Shown here: piece by piece, positions 12,601 to 22,447 of the stretch
How the letters are laid out: every line of letters begins with the position of its first letter
How positions within the stretch are numbered: the stretch's first letter is position 1
Source: Archilochus colubris
Lineage: Eukaryota > Chordata > Aves > Apodiformes > Trochilidae
Reading direction: 5' to 3'
Assembly: GCA_023079485.1 (NCBI GenBank)
Contig: CM041085.1
Location: 93,941,115-94,005,114 of the forward strand
DNA length: 64,000 nt
Position numbers and translations under genes: made by a program
Notes under the pieces: generated by a model
The model's input: the letters and a program-made list of their open reading frames with translations, nothing else
What the model was told of the DNA's origin: nothing
Database searches by the model: none

Positions 12601-13468
12601 TTTAGCTTTTCCTAGCCTTATTTATTTTACTAGTATAGATGTACTAGTATGTAGAGAGGTTTGTACTGTACTAGATGTACAGAGGTTTGAATGTAATAGC
12701 TGGAGTATAAGATAATATTACCTCTTTGCATTCAGCCCACTGTTAAGCCTATACATTTAAAATTCTACTTCCTCCATCCTAGTAATAAGCATTTTAACGT
12801 AAATTTTCTATACAGTGCCAGTAAAGAGTTTGATGTGCTAAGTAATCAGCTGGGGAGGTAAGGACATCATCTGTGCAGCATCTCTCCTGTTACCTGCAGA
12901 TGGGGATATTTGTATGAGGAAATTTCATAAGAGGATTGAAATATGCTGGAGGTCATACTTCATCCAGTATCTGAGCTTGACATCAGAGATGTAACAAGTC
13001 AGAGTTTCATCTGAAGCTGCTTATCCTTGTCAACAGCTCTAACAGGGCATGGTATCCTAAAGCAGTTCCCCAAAGTTCCGAAGACATCTCAAGAGAACCT
13101 GAATATGTTGTCTAGTCTCTCCAGGTGAAATACCACTATATTTCATTGATACTAAATTTCCATAGCCTTAACAATTCATCTCAAACTTTTAACCAATTTG
13201 GAACTAGAAGTGCTATTCATAGGGGTTTGTTTTGTTTTGTTTTCTCCCCTGACAAAAGGGTAAAGAAAATATAGCAGTCCAAAAACCACACCAGATCAGA
13301 TCTGTCCATGTTTTGAAAGTTTCCTTATTCTAAATTAACTTGCATTTTATTATCTTCAGGTTAAGTGCTAATAAAAGTAGATGAATCTCTCAAAGGAATC
13401 TGTAATTTATGCCTTCTACATTCTATGTAAATTCAGCAGTGTGGCATAAACCTCATGGTGTCTATAGT
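9605..13468. other. Apparently single-copy AT-rich DNA
   Basis: No supported gene. A 144-codon open frame (9882-10316, +) is rich in Lys, Ile and Phe and ends in a T-tract; it looks like chance. T13 lies at 11903-11915 and A16 at 12154-12169. A diverged local duplication of 'actagtatgtagagaggtttg' and 'actagatgtacagaggtttg' lies near 12643-12689. Confidence 0.45.
12154..12169. repeat. A16 homopolymer
   Basis: A run of 16 A, preceded by 'ctatgaatttctt'. No retroposed sequence is recognised upstream. Confidence 0.9.
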
Positions 13469-14178
13469 TCAGACTGGGATCCTCTTGGCTAGAGAACAGG
13501 CCTGTGGAAAGGGACCTGAGGATCTTGGTGAACAGGGGGCTAAGCATGAGTGAACAGTGTGCAGCAGCAGCAGCAGCAAAGAAAGCCAAGAGGATGCTGT
13601 TGCATCAACAAGGGCATCACCAGCAGAGAAAAAAATCATCACCCCACTCTACTTTGTCACTTGTCAGACTGCATCTGGATTATTGCTTCCAGTTTTGGTC
13701 CCTGCTGTACAAAAAAGGATGTGGACTGGTGGAGAGGGTCCAGAGAAGAGCCAGGAGGATGACTGCAGGATTGGAGTACCTGCTCTATGATGAGAGGCTG
13801 ATAAACTGGATTTGTTCAGCCTTGAGAAGAGAAGGCTTTGAAGAGAGTTTACTACAATGTTCCAGTACTTAAAGGGCAGCTACAAAGAAGATGGAGACTC
13901 CCTGTTTACAAGGAGTCACATGGACAAGACAAGGGGCAACGGGCACAATTTGCTCCCAGGGAGATCCCAATTGAACACACAGGAAAATTTTTCACTCTGA
14001 GGACAGTCAGACACTGGAGTAGTCTCACAGGGTAAGTGGTCCATTCCTCCACTTTGGGAAGTTTTAAGTCTCTGCTCTATGGGGTGCTGAGACATCTCAT
14101 ATAAACAATAATACTAGAAGAGTTGGACCAGATGATCCTTGAGGTCCCTTCCAACCTTGCACTCTATGATTCTGTGAT
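13469..14178 (+). mobile_element. CR1 LINE fragment with partly open ORF2 C-terminus
   Basis: A 122-codon frame at 13504-13872 reads as CR1 ORF2 C-terminus. It begins 'MERDLRILVNRGLSMSEQC' and later contains 'SLVRLHLDYCFQFWSLLYKK' and 'VERVQRRARRM', the usual CR1 end-of-RT motifs. The 3'UTR follows, with 'gaagagttggaccagatgatc' at 14117, the 'cccttccaacc' block and the terminal 'tctatgattctgtgat'. The element is 5'-truncated. It is marked by a (GCA)6 expansion at 13561-13578, where most copies have 'gcccaggtggccaag'-like sequence. The frame breaks after 13872. Confidence 0.93.
13561..13578. repeat. (GCA)6 trinucleotide run inside CR1
   Basis: Six GCA units. In the residual CR1 frame they encode poly-Ala; in the other frames they read Ser or Gln. 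This is the only pure trinucleotide run of this length I noticed in the window. Confidence 0.9.
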
Positions 14179-17100
14179 ACATTACTGCAAAAACTTGATT
14201 AGCTGATTTCAAAGTGTCTGAAGAGTGTCAGGACAAAACTAAAAGGATGGGGTAGGGAAAAGAAAATTCTTTCATGTAAGACCATTGTGGGATATAATGC
14301 ACATCTACAGTGGCATACAGAGCAAGTAAAATTGCTTGTAAATGCCTAAGAAAAATATCTCTGCTGGAAGCCAATTGACATCACATAATCTCTGCAACAA
14401 ATTAATTTCATTGAAAGTGAATTTGGATGCGTGTGCGGTGTCTAATGAAGGAAATCTTCTGAAACTTCACCACATCTGCTCCATAAGTAGCCACAGTATT
14501 GGCGTAGAGATCACAGCAGTTGATCATCAATGCATGTGGGTAGATTTCGGGCTGAGGAAACCTTATTCTGTTAACACAGAGAGTACTTTACCAACAGCAG
14601 AGGATCACTTAGGATTGTTGGTGTGAATGAACTCTTTGATGACAAAGAATCTTTGTTTTGTCAGTGACCATGGCATCCAAGCAGTTTCAGGAGGAAACGG
14701 AACTGGAACTTGGGTTGTCCCATCTGAACATGAGGAGGCTGAGTAATTAATTACTCTAGAAGTTTTCAAATGTAGTCCTATGGTGTGCATGCAATATAAA
14801 TACACATCTTTTAGGGAGCATAAGAGGTTATAAAGTCATGATTACTGATTGCTGGTCTGCTTGTGCTGAAACCACAGAGAATCTGAGCTGTTCCTGCTCA
14901 CAAGGTGCTCTGTAAATTATTATGCACTAGCTGGCGATATGCCACCTGCAAATGGACAGGGATCAGCTAAAGGATAGTTCCAGAGTTTTATTCTGGGAAC
15001 TGCTGCATCACTCAGAGGAGTGAAAGAGGGTGCTTTTTAAAAAGTGATACTACACAACCACTTCTATATTATTATATAGAGGCTACATAGCTCCTGATTA
15101 ATATGCTGGTGGTTTTTTTTCTCTGTGAAAAAAATCTGTATACACAATATCATATGAGTCCTACTCCCAATGTCTTCTCATATAGAAAGTACTGTTAATA
15201 CCAGAGAGAGAATTATTCTTTCAGTAAAGAATTTGCTATGGAATATCTCATGCCTTCTAGCCAGTCTACAGGAAACAGAATTGTAAATGTATGTAACTTG
15301 TTTTTTGTATGAGGAAACTGCTATGGTATTGTTGAAGAGAACCTGACCGTCACATTTCCACCAAAGTAAAAAAAGAGTCTGTGGGCAAAGAGCTTTGCAA
15401 TTCATGAGAGAAAAAAAGTTTAAACAAATGTCTTATCCCTGGCTTACCCTTTGTATTTTGTTTAAAGGGTGCCATTGCTAAGAAAAAATAACTCCAGAAA
15501 TAATGTTCTCTTGTCAAGAGATCTGTTTTCTCACTGTATATTTGTGACCATCTTATTTCAGTAACAGAACCACTTTTTACTGCATTTTAGTTAGGAGAAT
15601 ATAACAAATAGTACTTTGTGAGCTCAGGTCTGTTGCTATAGGTGCAGTGTCAGCAGAATGTTAACAGATTTCAAATTGTAGCCCCAGCCAGCAAATACAC
15701 TGAAAGTTGATTGTATTGGGTACTGTTTCAGAAAGGATTATTTCACTCGTGGAAGTTCATTTTTGATGCTGATATGAAATAGGATCCAGATTACTTTACA
15801 TATCACCAGCATAGATGTGAAATGCTACCATGTTCTACTTGTGACATTTAGTCTTGCTTTTCCCTGCCTGCCTTATAAGTAATGTGATTCGGAGTTAATA
15901 AGAACTGGAGTGTAGAGATTGGGAGCCCCTCCTGACACTGGAGGGGGTGGTGGTGGAGAGGAAGGCAAACACAAAGGAGAAACGAGCAAAACTCCCTTAG
16001 TAAAAAAGAAATACTGAAAAATGTTCAGGTATCTCAAATTTTATACAGTAATCGCCTAAACTAACTTCAGCACTGTCTTGTCAAAATCTTTGCTACCGTA
16101 TGATGTTAAATTTAAGGACACTGGTGAATTTGCAGCCCTTTTTAACCTATGGGGTAATTCTGCTCCTCCTACGCTGAACTGGCCTCATACTGAAGCGTGT
16201 TGGAGAGTGACAGTAGGCAGTAGTCTGACTGCGAGGGAGCGAAGAAGGAGGAAGGATTGTTTTTTCAGGAGTGTTTGTTCAGGTACTGCGTGTTTAAAGT
16301 GTTATACACGCCTAGGAGGAGAACATTTATTAGTGACTGCATAAACACAGACAATTTCTTGATGAATGCTGAGCAGTGTAGATAGTGCTGAAGGAAGTAG
16401 CTGGATTATTTTTATCTTCTGTCACTGCTATTCCTCAGTGATTTATAAGCAACACTGTAGTAAGCTTTATAAGACAAGAGGAAGATAAGTTTTAACTGAA
16501 AGTGAGGTGTAGTCTAACAAAATGGAACAGAAAAGGTAACTGGATGTTGATCTCTCTACAGTAATGACTCCTGCAATTTTCTGATGCCTCAGTATCTTCA
16601 TATACAATGTAGATTAATGGCTCATATCTTTTACACAGTATATTGATCAATTATAGACACAAACAAGCTTTAGATATATTGGAGTAGGTATTCTAAAGAT
16701 GAAAATCTAAGGCTATAAAGAAATAATTTCTAAAATTGCATGGATTTTAATAATCTTTTTGTGTTTTGATTGAAAGAAAAGCAATTGGAAGGTTGCATGT
16801 CCCTAAGACATAATTTTGTAACTTGTGTTAGCAGGAGTGGCAGTAAGCAGGTAGCTGAAAGGGGTGGAGTATTGTGTCAGAACTCAGTTTATTACACCGA
16901 CTGCCCAGCTTACAGCCTGTCAGACATAGAGTGATTAAATTGATATGCATGCAGATATCAGATACTACTGGATTGTGTTATATGCTAGAAGAATGTAAGG
17001 CTCGTGGGAGTATTTCTTGATGTTCTTTGCTAGCCCAGTGTCTACAGTCTTGTGAAAGCATTTTTGAGTGTGTGTGGTTTTGGGTTTCTTTTATGTAATG

Positions 17101-20100
17101 GCCGTAATTTAGTAGTTTACCATGTATATGAAGTAGTGGTTGTTTCATTCTGTGTTTTGCTTAAATGGTGTTTTATCCTTTGTTAAGTGTTTGTTTATAG
17201 CTGGTGTTGTATAGATAAGTAATGTGACTAAATACACTGTGGAAGTCACAAGTTACTGACCCTCCTAAATAATCTGTTTTCTGTAAAGATACCACTTAAT
17301 GTACAATATGAAGCTTTTCAATTTTTCTTATCTGGTAATGATTTCTGTACTTGCTTTGTCTTTCATTCCTGCAGAACAACAAGTGTAGCAGACCTAAGAG
17401 TCTTGAAACAGTCAGATGAGTGTATTTCTACCTTAAGAAAAAAACACACTTAAACTTGCTGCACAGTTCTTCTATGAAGTAGCCATTTGTTATCATTTAA
17501 TTTTATCTTATTTAATTTTCTTCTACACAATAGTGATTCATGAACACAGCAGAGATTACGTTTTTTTTTTTAATACTTTGTGATATATCCTAGTTTAATG
17601 AAAGTTTTCATTTTTAATTAAATTAGAGGAAAAGGCTCCCATCCTTTCCCCTTTTCCTCGGGGGAGATAACATTGTGCCATGTTATTAGTAAGTTTCCCA
17701 GTGGTGCATTTTTGCTTTGATGAATTTGTCATAGTCAAGCAATGTTGGAAGCTGGTAGATTGCCAAAAGGAGTGCATTTTAGATTCATATTGCAACCTCT
17801 GTGTGTTAAATATAAGTATTGATAAATGACCAAGAAGGATGTGTTTCTGTTGTAGATTGAGCTACATGATTGTGTTCTTTGATGTATTTTGCTTAAGCCT
17901 AATGAACCTTAGACAAAATGAGAAAGGGAAAAGTATTGATGGAGCAATGAGGTGATAAAGGGTCATAAAAGCAGTCTGCAAATATATAAATCAGAAAGAA
18001 TACTGGAAAGAATTAAGTATACTCTTCTCATGGCAAAGAAGAGAAGCAGTAATGGACTCAAACTGCAGCATGGAGGTTCCAGGTTAGTCTTCAGAAGGAA
18101 CCAAACCATCTTTCTAACATTAAAGATACAGCAGCTCTTGAACAAATTATGTAAGGTAACTGTGTATGATTTGTCTCGGTGGAACACAGATCAAATGAGT
18201 TTTCTATCAGAAATTGCATTGTTGTGGCTGATTTTGTCTAAGAAAAATATTCTGAAAGATTTTTCTTTCTGGGTTCATGAAGAGATATTTAATGTAGAAG
18301 TTTATTAATAACCTTCAATGCTGAAAACTTGTGCAACAGTTTGTACCCTTGTGTGTGAGAAATGGTATTGAAAGAAGACAGATATTTCTTAATATTAACT
18401 GTGACTCTTACTATGCATATAAGTAACCTAGTAATTGCTTTAGAGCTGAGGAGCTTGGTGATGCCACATCATTTCTGGTATCTCTGAAGTAAAAATTAGG
18501 GGGTGACAAAAAGCAGCCTCTTTCTTGCTGGAGTCATGAGAACCGATCATAACGAGGCCACTGCTGAACTGTTCTGGTGTGTGTCAAGACCCTATAGTAA
18601 GGGGACATAGTCATGGTGACATGGAGCTTGGGGAAGTCCTGCTGAGAATCCTAAAAGCTCAGCAAAACTTGCAATACCAGGCAAGTGAAATCTGTCACAG
18701 ACTACTGGAGGGGAATGCAAGTTCGAAATTAAAATTTAAACTCTTGATTAAGTATTTATCACTGAACCAGTAAACTTGAAGGAAAAAGATCTATTACAAT
18801 CAATTGTCTTTTCAGTTCATCCACTCAAAAAAGCAAAAGAACAAAACCAAAGTCAAGATGTAAGAGAAAGGTGTAGAAAAACAATACCATAAATATTACA
18901 GTTCTGGTATGAAACTTGATGGCACTTTTTTGTTTTTTATTTCCTGCGGTATTTTTTCAAAAAATCTGTTCCTCTCAAAAATATTATATATAAAAAGACA
19001 AATTCAACAAAAATTTAAAACATGAAATGCTTTCCACATAAAGAGAGACAGCATGCTTAGGGTATTTTTATTTCAGAAAAGACTGAAATAGGAGGGAGTG
19101 AGATCCTTATGCTTCCTCATAATGTAGAACAGATGATGTAAAGACAAAGAATATACTGGAGCCAAGATCTTTAAATAGTTTGTTACAAAATATATATTTC
19201 AGACTGTGTCACTTTGAGAAGATATCATCACTTACCTATCTAAAAAATAAGAATACTCAGTATTTTTAAGACGGAAATTAAAGCATTAAAAAAATGCTAG
19301 CTGTCACCTGTATCTTTGAATCACCGGATCTACTCTTGCAATTTTGACTGAGTCCAAAATGTTTCTTGTGCATAATATAGCTCGTTCCTAGCACTGCTGC
19401 CACAGATGTTGACAGATGCTGTTTCCTCCTGGAGGATGAGGAAGAGTACAGAGAACAAGGTCATAATATGCTGGTTGAAATCAGACTCAGAAAACAGGCC
19501 ATAGAACTGCTAAGCTCAGTAACTGAAGTTGTACCCACAGAGATTACTAGCTTAAAATCTAAAATTACAGTGTGTACCTGAGAGCTGAATTTTAGAGATA
19601 TTATCTGTAGAAAGCCAGCAAGGACCTATTTTTCAGTTTCTGTTGTTAGAAGAAGTCTAAATTGACATAATTTGGTTTAAAGTTTTTGCAAAATAATAGG
19701 TGATACAGGTAGGCACCCCCTTCAAAAAGCTGTATGTGAGGATATGACTTTCTGTATTTTGTGACTTATTTCTGTATGCCTCCTGATGTAATTTTTTTAA
19801 AATAAAACTTACTAGCTTTCCTGTCACAGATACCAAAATGCTTGTATGCTCTTGTGCATTAGGAAGAAGGGAGAGATGATACCAAAGGAAAAAAAGGATG
19901 GAATTTAGTTTTTATATCCTTATTAAATGTCTTCATTCAAAAATTACACTTGAAGCTTAATTATTGGGAAATGACCTGCAATGTGAAACATCTTGAAATA
20001 AGGTGGTGTGGTTTTTTTCCCTTTCTGTTTCGGTGCATAATAAATACGTATTACAAGGATTATAAAACTTTACAAGATAGGGCAAAGCTATATTTTCTGT

Positions 20101-20255
20101 TCTGGACTACACTAATTATAAATAATGGTTGCAATTACTGTAAAAACACAGATCCTAAATTGTATTTACTTACTTTTGTTTTCTGCAAATGAAAACATGC
20201 TTAAAAATCAAATGCAGTAGTGAATGAGCAAAATGAATGTTTCTCTTTATTTTAG
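14179..20255. other. Long apparently single-copy DNA
   Basis: About 6 kb without a recognised gene or repeat. The open frames at 14342-14626 and 17952-18308 (+) have no known motif and no strong splice borders. A purine/GGT-rich patch lies at 15936-15965. Otherwise I see nothing specific. Confidence 0.4.
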
Positions 20256-20379
20256 GTTTAAAGACAAAACCAAGGCACAGGAGGAGAAGAAACCCAACTT
20301 TTTTATCTTTTTGAAAGTACTATTGTTGCAAATACTACTAACAGCAACTACTTGTGCAGTGCTTCTGGCAGTTACTCAG
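20256..20379 (+). CDS. Weak candidate exon: basic stretch plus hydrophobic segment (family unknown)
   Basis: The acceptor is 'tttctctttattttag' ending at 20255; a possible donor CAG|GTACTG begins at 20380. Between them lie 124 nt without a stop. The product starts 'FKDKTKAQEEKKPN' and continues into about 25 hydrophobic residues rich in Leu, Ile and Val. If the donor is ignored, the frame stays open to a stop at 20605-20607, and a Met-initiated version from 20224 gives 127 codons. The shape (charged stretch, then one membrane-spanning segment) resembles a single-pass membrane protein, but I recognise no family. AT-rich avian DNA yields such frames by chance, and no second exon was found nearby. 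Confidence 0.15.
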
Positions 20380-20607
20380 GTACTGGCACAAAGGTTTCTA
20401 CCAGATAGATTTAACCCAATGTGGAGAATAAAAGTCTATGCCATACCTGAGCAAACAAATCAGTGTGTAAAGAATTGCAGGATTACTTCTAAAGTTACTG
20501 CAGTTCACCACATATTAGGACAGGATGCTTTTAGCATAATAATGTGTGCAACAGAAGGAAACAGTGGTGTTAAGGAACTGTCAATCATTCTGGTTCTTCA
20601 AGGTTGA

Positions 20608-21119
20608 TATTCAGATGACCAGTTACCCAGGCTTGTACTCACCCCATAATCTAGGACACAGGACAAATGAGGGGGAAAAATGTGAACAAATAGGTTATGA
20701 AATAACCTATAAGTAAGTAACCTGAGCAGGTTACTTACAGTTTATTTTCCCCTGAATTCATGAGTGGTATTTGGAGAGCTACTTTGTCTATTCTGTTGGG
20801 AGTTTATGCTTTTTTGTGAAAAGGAAAAAATCAATTATTTTGTGGTTAATTCCTAGTAAAGGTCAACTGAGTAAATGTACATGGAGGAATTCCAGTGGAC
20901 AAAACTATTGTACTGACAAGTGTGTATAAAATTTGATGTGTAAAAGCATATTTCAGTCAACCATGTTATTTCAGTCTTATGCATATGTAAATTGTCTCTA
21001 TTAACATAATGTGGTCATTGTCTGTGAATAGCACATAAAAAAGAAATCAAATTAGTATCATATGACTCTTGTTCGCCTCTCACAGCTGCAATTAATCTCC
21101 AATGTCTAGAAGATAGAGA
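20608..21119. other. Non-coding DNA with two adjacent perfect hairpins
   Basis: The segment between the candidate exon and the LTR element. Two inverted repeats lie back to back at 20690-20738. Nothing else is seen. Confidence 0.5.
20690..20738. repeat. Two consecutive perfect hairpins
   Basis: Stem 1 is 20690-20698 with 20702-20710 (ataggttat/ataacctat, 3-nt loop). Stem 2 is 20713-20723 with 20728-20738 (gtaagtaacct/aggttacttac, 4-nt loop gagc). Only two bases separate the hairpins. The stems share the aggtta/taacct core, so alternative pairing between arms is possible. Confidence 0.85.
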
Positions 21120-21418
21120 TGCGGGAGGAGCCATTATTGCTCCTGATGCTCATGAGTCGCTGGTCTCTTCCAGGACTCAGCCACCACACAGCGCTTCCGG
21201 GTAGAAGTGTCGGGAGAGCCTTTCTGCTCCAGTGGCCGAGAGCTGCTGGCCTCTCCATCCTCTGCCAGAGTGAGCTGAGGTCTCTCTGTGGGTGTGTGTC
21301 CACCTTTATTGGCCCCCCGGCCTTGCTCATGCCCAATAGGGGCCGTCTAATCAGGCACAGGTGGACTCACACCCACTCACTGGCAATTCAAGGCACCTGA
21401 TTATCTTATTTCTCTACA
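21120..21418 (-). repeat. Left LTR (3' LTR of the element), 299 bp
   Basis: The minus strand begins TGTAGAGAAATAAG and ends CTCCTCCCGCA. It aligns to the right LTR with no substitutions but with ten single-base gaps, all in this copy. AATAAA on the minus strand is at 21305-21310. Confidence 0.9.
21305..21310 (-). promoter_or_regulatory. AATAAA polyadenylation signal candidate in left LTR
   Basis: The hexamer AATAAA on the minus strand lies in 'ggccaataaaggtgg', roughly one third into the LTR, a plausible place for an R-region polyadenylation signal. The right LTR has the same at 22333-22338. Confidence 0.5.
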
Positions 21419-21442
21419 TTTCCCCCTTTTTTTTTTTTTTTT
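21419..21442 (-). promoter_or_regulatory. Polypurine tract of the LTR element
   Basis: On the minus strand this reads A16 then GGGGG then AAA, directly abutting the TG start of the LTR. A purine run immediately upstream of the 3' LTR primes plus-strand DNA synthesis in LTR retroelements. It fixes the orientation as minus. Confidence 0.85.
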
Positions 21443-22134
21443 CTAAAGCTTCCCGGTTTGCCCTAGTACAAACATTTACAAAAATACTTTAACACTGATT
21501 ACAGAATACACTTATACAGAATTTAACAACACACAGAATTTTTACAGGATTTTTCGGGCCCCCAGGACACTCAGCTAAGAGCATTGAGGGGGCCCCGAGT
21601 ACAAAAATACACAGACATAGCTTTTACAGGCAACCAATGTCAGCCCAGGCACTTTTCCAAAGTCTCTACCTTTTATTCTTCTCCTCCTGTTTCTGCTCTT
21701 CTCTTGGTTTCCCTCTGCTCAGGGGCCTCCAAAGAGATTTTCCGTGGGATTCCATCCCTGCTCAGGGGTTCATGGGTTTCATACCCTGGGATTCCATATG
21801 GGTTTCTGGTTCCTCCGTGGGATTCCATACCCTGGAATTCCCCCCTCCTGGCTTCAAAGACAGAATCCTTATTTTGGCTTCCCTCTGTTCAGGGGTTCCC
21901 AATCCAAAGAGCTTGCTGATCATCAGGGAGAATGTTCTTGTCTAGGGCTGATCCTGAGGCCTCGGGGTTTAGCCCATTCCTGGACAATGTCCTAGGGCTG
22001 TCCCTGAGGCCTCGGGTTTACCCCTTCTTGCCGCTCCTGGGGCTTCTTGACCAGAGAGCTTGTTGATACAGGGAGAATGTTCTTGTTGCCAGCTCTTCAC
22101 AAGTTGCTTCTTTATGTGCCCGCATTCTCCACCA
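21443..22134 (-). other. Non-coding interior of the LTR element with degenerate internal repeats
   Basis: No protein motif is found in either orientation. Several phrases recur. 'gtgggattccat' occurs near 21744 and 21818. Variants of 'ctctgctcaggggcctcc' occur near 21715, 21758 and 21885. 'gagcttg..gat...cagggagaatgttcttgt' occurs at ~21910 and ~22055. 'tagggctg..cctgaggcctcggg' occurs at ~21943 and ~21992. The interior therefore appears partly built from duplicated short units. Confidence 0.7.
22117..22134 (-). promoter_or_regulatory. Primer-binding-site candidate
   Basis: Four bases inside the right LTR, the minus strand reads TGGTGGAGAATGCGGGCA, beginning with the TGG complementary to the CCA tail of tRNAs. 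The first nine bases fit the 3' end of vertebrate tRNA-Ala (…TCTCCACCA), but the rest needs an indel to fit, so the primer tRNA is uncertain. Confidence 0.5.
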
Positions 22135-22138
22135 GATG

Positions 22139-22447
22139 TGCGGGAGGAGCCATTATTGCTCCTGATGCTCGATGAGTCGCTGGTCTCTTCCAGGACTCAG
22201 CCACCACACAGCGCTTCCGGGTAGAAGTGTGCTGGGTAGAGCCTTTCGTGCTCCAGTGGCCCGACGAGCTGCTGGCCTCTCCATCCTCCTGCCAGAGTGA
22301 GCTGAGGTCTCCTCTGTGGGTGTGTGTCCACCTTTATTGGCCCCCCGGCCTTGCTCATGCCCAATAGGGGCCTGTCTAATCAGGCACAGGTGGACTCACA
22401 CCCACTCACTGGCAATTCAAGGCACCTGATTATCTTATTTCTCTACA
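22139..22447 (-). repeat. Right LTR (5' LTR of the element), 309 bp
   Basis: Same sequence as the left LTR plus ten extra single bases, near 22171, 22231, 22233, 22237, 22248, 22262, 22265, 22289, 22312 and 22373. AATAAA on the minus strand is at 22333-22338. The outer end is followed by agaaaatg. Confidence 0.9.

Larger units (their letters stand above)
21120..22447 (-). mobile_element. Compact non-autonomous LTR retrotransposon (ERV-type), nearly intact, minus strand
   Basis: Two direct LTRs (21120-21418 and 22139-22447) bound a 720-bp interior. Orientation is set by a polypurine tract on the minus strand next to the left LTR and a TGG-starting primer-binding-site candidate next to the right LTR. 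On the minus strand the LTRs begin TG and end CA, and AATAAA lies inside each. Flanks AGAGA (21115-21119) and AGAAA (22448-22452) could be a 5-bp target-site duplication with one mismatch. The interior has no gag, pol or env frame. The open frames on the + strand run antisense to the element and are not genes. Movement would need enzymes supplied by an autonomous relative. The family name is unknown to me. Confidence 0.85.

Noticed and set aside
21584..21995. Three overlapping plus-strand frames of 83-111 codons
   Set aside because: They lie antisense inside the non-coding interior of the LTR element, and their repeated phrases come from the DNA repeats there.
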